The notes beneath the pieces were generated by a model. The model was not told the origin of the DNA and made no database searches. It saw only the letters and a list, made by a program, of their open reading frames with translations. Below, one piece after another: positions 61,542 through 64,000 of a DNA stretch of 64,000 bases (position 1 is its first letter; every line of letters starts with the position of its first letter). A program made the position numbers and the translations under genes. Source of the DNA: Litchfieldia salsa. Its GTDB lineage: Bacteria > Bacillota > Bacilli > Bacillales > Bacillaceae_L. The DNA lies in NCBI RefSeq assembly GCF_900104555.1, contig NZ_FNJU01000005.1, forward strand, positions 214,075 through 278,074, read 5' to 3'.

Positions 61542-62072
61542 TTAAGCAGGATTTGCTTCAACTTGTAAGGAGATTTTAATTTGGTCTCCAACAAGTACTC
61601 CACCTGTCTCAAGTGCTGCATTCCAAGTTAATCCATACTCACTACGTTTGATTTTTCCTTCACCACTAAATCCTACAACATCTACTCCCCAAGGGTTTTT
61701 TCCTTGACCTTCATAAGTTACCGCAAATGTCTCTGTATTAGTTACTCCATTAATTGTCAATTCACCAGTTACATCATATTCATTTTCATCAGTTTTTGTA
61801 ATACTTGTTGATTGAAAAGTCATTTTGGGATGATTTTCTACATCAAAGAAATCAGCTGAACGAAGGTGATTATCACGATCTTCATTACGAGTATCAACAC
61901 TAGCAACATCTACATCAAAAGAAATATCTGCTGTAGTTAGATCAGTTGGGTCTGCTTCAACAACTGCTTCAAATTTATGGAATGCCCCTTTAACTGTTGC
62001 AAACATCATATGTTTTACTGAAAAGTCAATTCCACTGTGTGTTACATCTACGTTCCATTTTGTTTTAGCCAT
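61542..62072 (-). CDS. YceI-family lipocalin-like protein
   Basis: 176 residues. WNVDVTHSGIDFSVKHMMFATVKG, DADISFDVDVASVDTRNEDRDNHLRS (family pattern; here STRNEDRDNHLRSADFFDVE-like), and GVDVVGFSGEGKIKRSEYGL. Binds isoprenoid or quinone-type lipids in known structures. No signal peptide, so cytosolic. A perfect sigma-A promoter and an MhqR-type operator lie upstream, linking it to quinone response. Confidence 0.9.
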   Translation of the reverse strand: MAKTKWNVDVTHSGIDFSVKHMMFATVKGAFHKFEAVVEADPTDLTTADISFDVDVASVDTRNEDRDNHLRSADFFDVENHPKMTFQSTSITKTDENEYDVTGELTINGVTNTETFAVTYEGQGKNPWGVDVVGFSGEGKIKRSEYGLTWNAALETGGVLVGDQIKISLQVEANPA

Positions 62073-62108
62073 TTTAAAATTTCCCCCATATAAGTAAATT
62101 TATTTTCA

Positions 62109-62130
62109 GTTATCTCGAATTCGAGATAAC
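62109..62130. promoter_or_regulatory. MhqR-type operator upstream of the YceI gene
   Basis: A 22-bp perfect palindrome with core TATCTCGAATTCGAGATA (62111-62128), just downstream of the predicted transcription start; same core as 61359-61376. Confidence 0.85.
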
Positions 62131-62144
62131 TTAATTCAAGCTAA

Positions 62145-62173
62145 ATTATATGATATAGAATTCTAACTGTCAA
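62145..62173 (-). promoter_or_regulatory. Consensus sigma-A promoter of the YceI gene
   Basis: On the minus strand TTGACA (62173-62168), 17-bp spacer, TATAAT (62150-62145): both boxes are exact consensus. Confidence 0.88.
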
Positions 62174-62223
62174 CAAAAAAGGTTAGAATATAAATTGACC
62201 TTTTAAAATTCTTTCCATTATAA

Positions 62224-62245
62224 AAATCCAGGACTTCTCCTGGAA
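62224..62245 (-). terminator. Terminator after the YkvI-like gene
   Basis: CCAGGA-GAAG-TCCTGG on the minus strand followed by ATTTTTATAA, 20 bases beyond the stop. Confidence 0.75.
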
Positions 62246-62265
62246 TCTACGGGGACAAAGTATAT

Positions 62266-63339
62266 TTAATTAGTCAATGCTTTCCGCTTAAAGATCCAAA
62301 CATAAATTAAGCCTCCAAAAAACACTAGACCTCCATACCCAACAGCTGGGTACAGATATTTAACCATCTTTGAAAACCCAACCTGACTAATGAAAAATGC
62401 TGCAATCGTTGTAACCACTATAATCCAAATTCTATATCGTTGATTAATAAAATTCATCCTGGATACAAATCCATATAAATTCCCAACAGCCGTCGTATAG
62501 ACTTCTGCAAACAAAACAATTGAAAAAATCAATTGAACTACAATGCCAATTCTTGACGCAATGAATATCATTGGTACTTCGACAGATGAAACATATTCTA
62601 TATTAGATAATATACTGAAATAAATGGCAATAATACCTATGCCTAGTCCAAGTCCACCTAAGAGGGCACCCCAGAATAAAGTCCTTTTCTCTTTCGTACT
62701 TGCTCCCATTGGGGCTAAAACCGCAATGGCAATTACAAGATTGTACGATGCATAATTCAGTGCAGAAATAAACCAATTAGGCGCCACCCCTTGAATTGTT
62801 TCCGATACTTTTATATCTTCAAGTGTAACTGGATTCCCATAAAGACTATACACAGCCATAAAAATAACTGAAAATAATAGGACTGGAACAACAAAACTTA
62901 TGGCATTTATTACACCTTTTATCCCCGTGATCACGGTTAACAAAGAAATAACACCCATTAACAAAGTACCCCATAGAGGTGATAGATGAAATTGTTCCTC
63001 AAAGATTGCACCAGCACCCGCAATCATTGCCGCTAAAGCACCAAACAAGAATATTGTTATGATTAAATCTATAAGTGTTCCTAATATCTTGCCATTTGTA
63101 AATCTGACTACTTCCACATAAGAGTCAACTCTTAATGCTTTACCTATTAAGAGAATTGTATATCCAAAAAAGAAAAATAGAAGAGTCGAAAGAATGACAC
63201 CCCATAAACCGTTTAAGCCATAGGCACTAAAAAACTGTAAGACCTCTTGTCCAGAAGCAAAACCTGCACCAACGACTGTACCAATATATGTTGCAGCAAT
63301 TTTAAAAATACTAATATTTGTTGTAGAAACTTTATTCAT
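62266..63339 (-). CDS. YkvI-family membrane transporter
   Basis: 357 residues with ten to eleven membrane helices, LeuT/APC-like layout. It opens IFKIAATYIGTVVGAGFASGQEVLQFF, the conserved unwound first helix (GTVVGAGFASG) of the family. Substrate unknown. An AGGTGG-type ribosome binding site precedes the ATG. Array 3 lies upstream. Confidence 0.85.
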   Translation of the reverse strand: MNKVSTTNISIFKIAATYIGTVVGAGFASGQEVLQFFSAYGLNGLWGVILSTLLFFFFGYTILLIGKALRVDSYVEVVRFTNGKILGTLIDLIITIFLFGALAAMIAGAGAIFEEQFHLSPLWGTLLMGVISLLTVITGIKGVINAISFVVPVLLFSVIFMAVYSLYGNPVTLEDIKVSETIQGVAPNWFISALNYASYNLVIAIAVLAPMGASTKEKRTLFWGALLGGLGLGIGIIAIYFSILSNIEYVSSVEVPMIFIASRIGIVVQLIFSIVLFAEVYTTAVGNLYGFVSRMNFINQRYRIWIIVVTTIAAFFISQVGFSKMVKYLYPAVGYGGLVFFGGLIYVWIFKRKALTN

Positions 63340-63716
63340 AATTTCACCACCTACCTCTATTCTTTACGAATTTGGTTATAATTATGAAAAATAGAGGCAC
63401 TTGTTATTTGTTATTCTGCTGGTTTCGAACAGCTTAACTAGAGACTTAAGATGCATATATCGCTATATATTGTAGTTGAAAGACTTATTTTGGATGATTG
63501 GAAATGTCTTTCATAGGGTTGATGAAGGACTTTATTTTGAATGAAGGACTTTATTCTGAATTATTGATTGGAAATGTCTTTCATAAGGCCGATGAAGGAC
63601 TTTACTTTCGATTATTGATGAAAAATGTCTTTCATAGGGTCGATGAAGGACTTTATTTTGGATTATTGATGAAAAATGTCTTTCATAAGTCCGAGATTAA
63701 AACAACTATACATAAA
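63340..63716. other. Intergenic region with tandem hairpin array
   Basis: Between the YkvI-like gene and the rRNA operon terminator. Contains array 3. An open frame through the array (63498-63746) arises because the unit is 51 bp; it has no ribosome binding site and is not called as a gene. Confidence 0.65.
63506..63702. repeat. Tandem array 3: about 51-bp units with hairpins
   Basis: 25-nt hairpins start at 63506, 63576 and 63627, with a half unit at 63678. Arms GTCTTTCAT and ATGAAGGAC, loop AGGGTCG (7 nt). Spacing is 70, 51 and 51; the 70 contains a 19-bp partial duplication (TGAAGGACTTTATT). Closely related to array 2 in arm sequence, with different linker. Confidence 0.92.
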
Positions 63717-63755
63717 AAAAAAAGATCAGTTCTATTAAAGAACTGATCTTTTTTT
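63717..63755 (-). terminator. Terminator of the rRNA operon
   Basis: AAAAAAAGATCAGTTCT / AGAACTGATCTTTTTTT perfect stem with a 5-nt loop directly after 5S rRNA. Confidence 0.93.
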
Positions 63756-63871
63756 GCCTAGCAATGTCCTACTCTTGCAGGGGGAGTCCCCCAACTACCA
63801 TCGGCGCTGAAGAGCTTAACTTCCGTGTTCGGTATGGGAACGGGTGTGACCTCTTCGCCAAAATCACTAGA
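63756..63871 (-). rRNA. rrf: 5S ribosomal RNA
   Basis: 116 nt. On the minus strand GGCGAAGAGGTCACACCCG, TTCCCATACCGAACACGGAA, GTTAAGCTCTTCAGCGCCGA and TGGTAGTTGGGGG are all conserved 5S blocks; CTAGTGAT at the 5' end pairs with ATTGCTAG at the 3' end (helix I). It is the last gene of an rRNA operon whose 23S gene should lie just beyond the window. Confidence 0.97.
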
Positions 63872-64000
63872 CTTATAAAGGTTCGCACCTTCAAAACTAG
63901 ATAACGCTTAGACATTCATTTCTGAATCTAGCTCCAGAAGCCACATCCTACGGCTGCTTCACAACTTCTGTCAAGTGCAAGCACTTTCCGACAGTTGCTC
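63872..64000 (-). other. 23S-5S spacer (partial)
   Basis: Non-coding. On the minus strand it includes CTAGTTTTGAAGGTGCGAACC just before 5S. No tRNA. The segment CTGGAGCTAGATTC resembles the 3' end of repeat family B. Confidence 0.7.

Noticed and set aside
63498..63746. 82-codon ORF with 17-residue repeats
   Set aside because: It runs through array 3 and the rRNA terminator, stays open only because the unit is 51 bp, and lacks a ribosome binding site.
63872..64000. tRNA gene beside 5S rRNA
   Set aside because: No cloverleaf or TTCGA arm with a matching acceptor stem was seen; it is 23S-5S spacer.

Overview
The window comes from the chromosome of a low-GC, endospore-forming Bacillaceae bacterium. 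Evidence for this is an alpha/beta small acid-soluble spore protein with a sigma-G-type promoter, YheC/YheD-type spore ATP-grasp proteins, AAAGGAGG ribosome binding sites and frequent TTG starts. Gene order follows the Bacillus subtilis yha-yhe region (yhaN-O-P-Q, hemZ, a yhaX-like HAD gene, yheA-B-C-D, sspB, and yheH/yheI = bmrD/bmrC), with extra genes and many intergenic repeats interleaved. It is not B. subtilis itself: the ATP-grasp set is enlarged and accessory modules differ.

Layout. 1-4.2 kb: YhaN/YhaO Rad50/Mre11-like pair (YhaN cut by the window edge). 4.4-9.5 kb: YhaPQ ABC exporter, aldose epimerase, HemZ. 9.7-14.1 kb (plus strand): Na+/Ca2+ antiporter, a possible ADP-ribosyltransferase-fold protein, then a PhoX-like Tat substrate with its own TatA-TatC. 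14.2-18.7 kb (minus): acetyltransferase, HAD protein with an altered nucleophile, YheA, a 12-unit 52-bp array, YheB. 18.8-26.5 kb (plus): four consecutive YheC/YheD ATP-grasp genes, a PucR-type regulator and MsmX. 26.5-30.2 kb: zinc-ribbon protein, SASP, small unknown genes, CNNM/CBS protein and a 27-residue membrane peptide. 30.3-34.6 kb: bmrCD-type multidrug ABC operon preceded by a leader-peptide attenuator.

34.9-44.6 kb is a thiamine block, all on the minus strand: TPP riboswitch, tenA, ykoE-ykoD-ykoC, second TPP riboswitch, tenI-thiO-thiS-thiG-thiF-thiD-thiE. It combines pyrimidine uptake and salvage (TenA, YkoEDC) with thiazole synthesis (ThiO, S, G, F, TenI) and coupling (ThiD, ThiE). 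44.6-46.3 kb: sigY-type ECF sigma operon with an autoregulatory-looking promoter. 46.5-51.9 kb: DoxX-like membrane protein, radical SAM/SPASM protein with an FNR-like box, flotillin FloT with YuaF, universal stress protein. 51.9-60.2 kb: class A PBP, HpaB-type monooxygenase, membrane protein, polar amino-acid ABC importer, YitT-type protein. 60.2-62.2 kb: an MhqR-like regulon (regulator, esterase, YceI protein) with two matching palindromic operators. 62.3-64 kb: YkvI-type transporter, a third hairpin array, and the 3' end of an rRNA operon (5S rRNA) on the minus strand.

The most unusual signal is non-coding. Three intergenic arrays (16.9, 34.7 and 63.5 kb) share one architecture: a 25-nt hairpin of 9-bp arms and a 7-nt loop, repeated every 51-52 bp. 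The first array differs in sequence from the other two. The second strong signal is the bmr leader, where a segment of the leader ORF is complementary to the 5' arm of the following terminator. All assignments come from reading the sequence; no database search was run.
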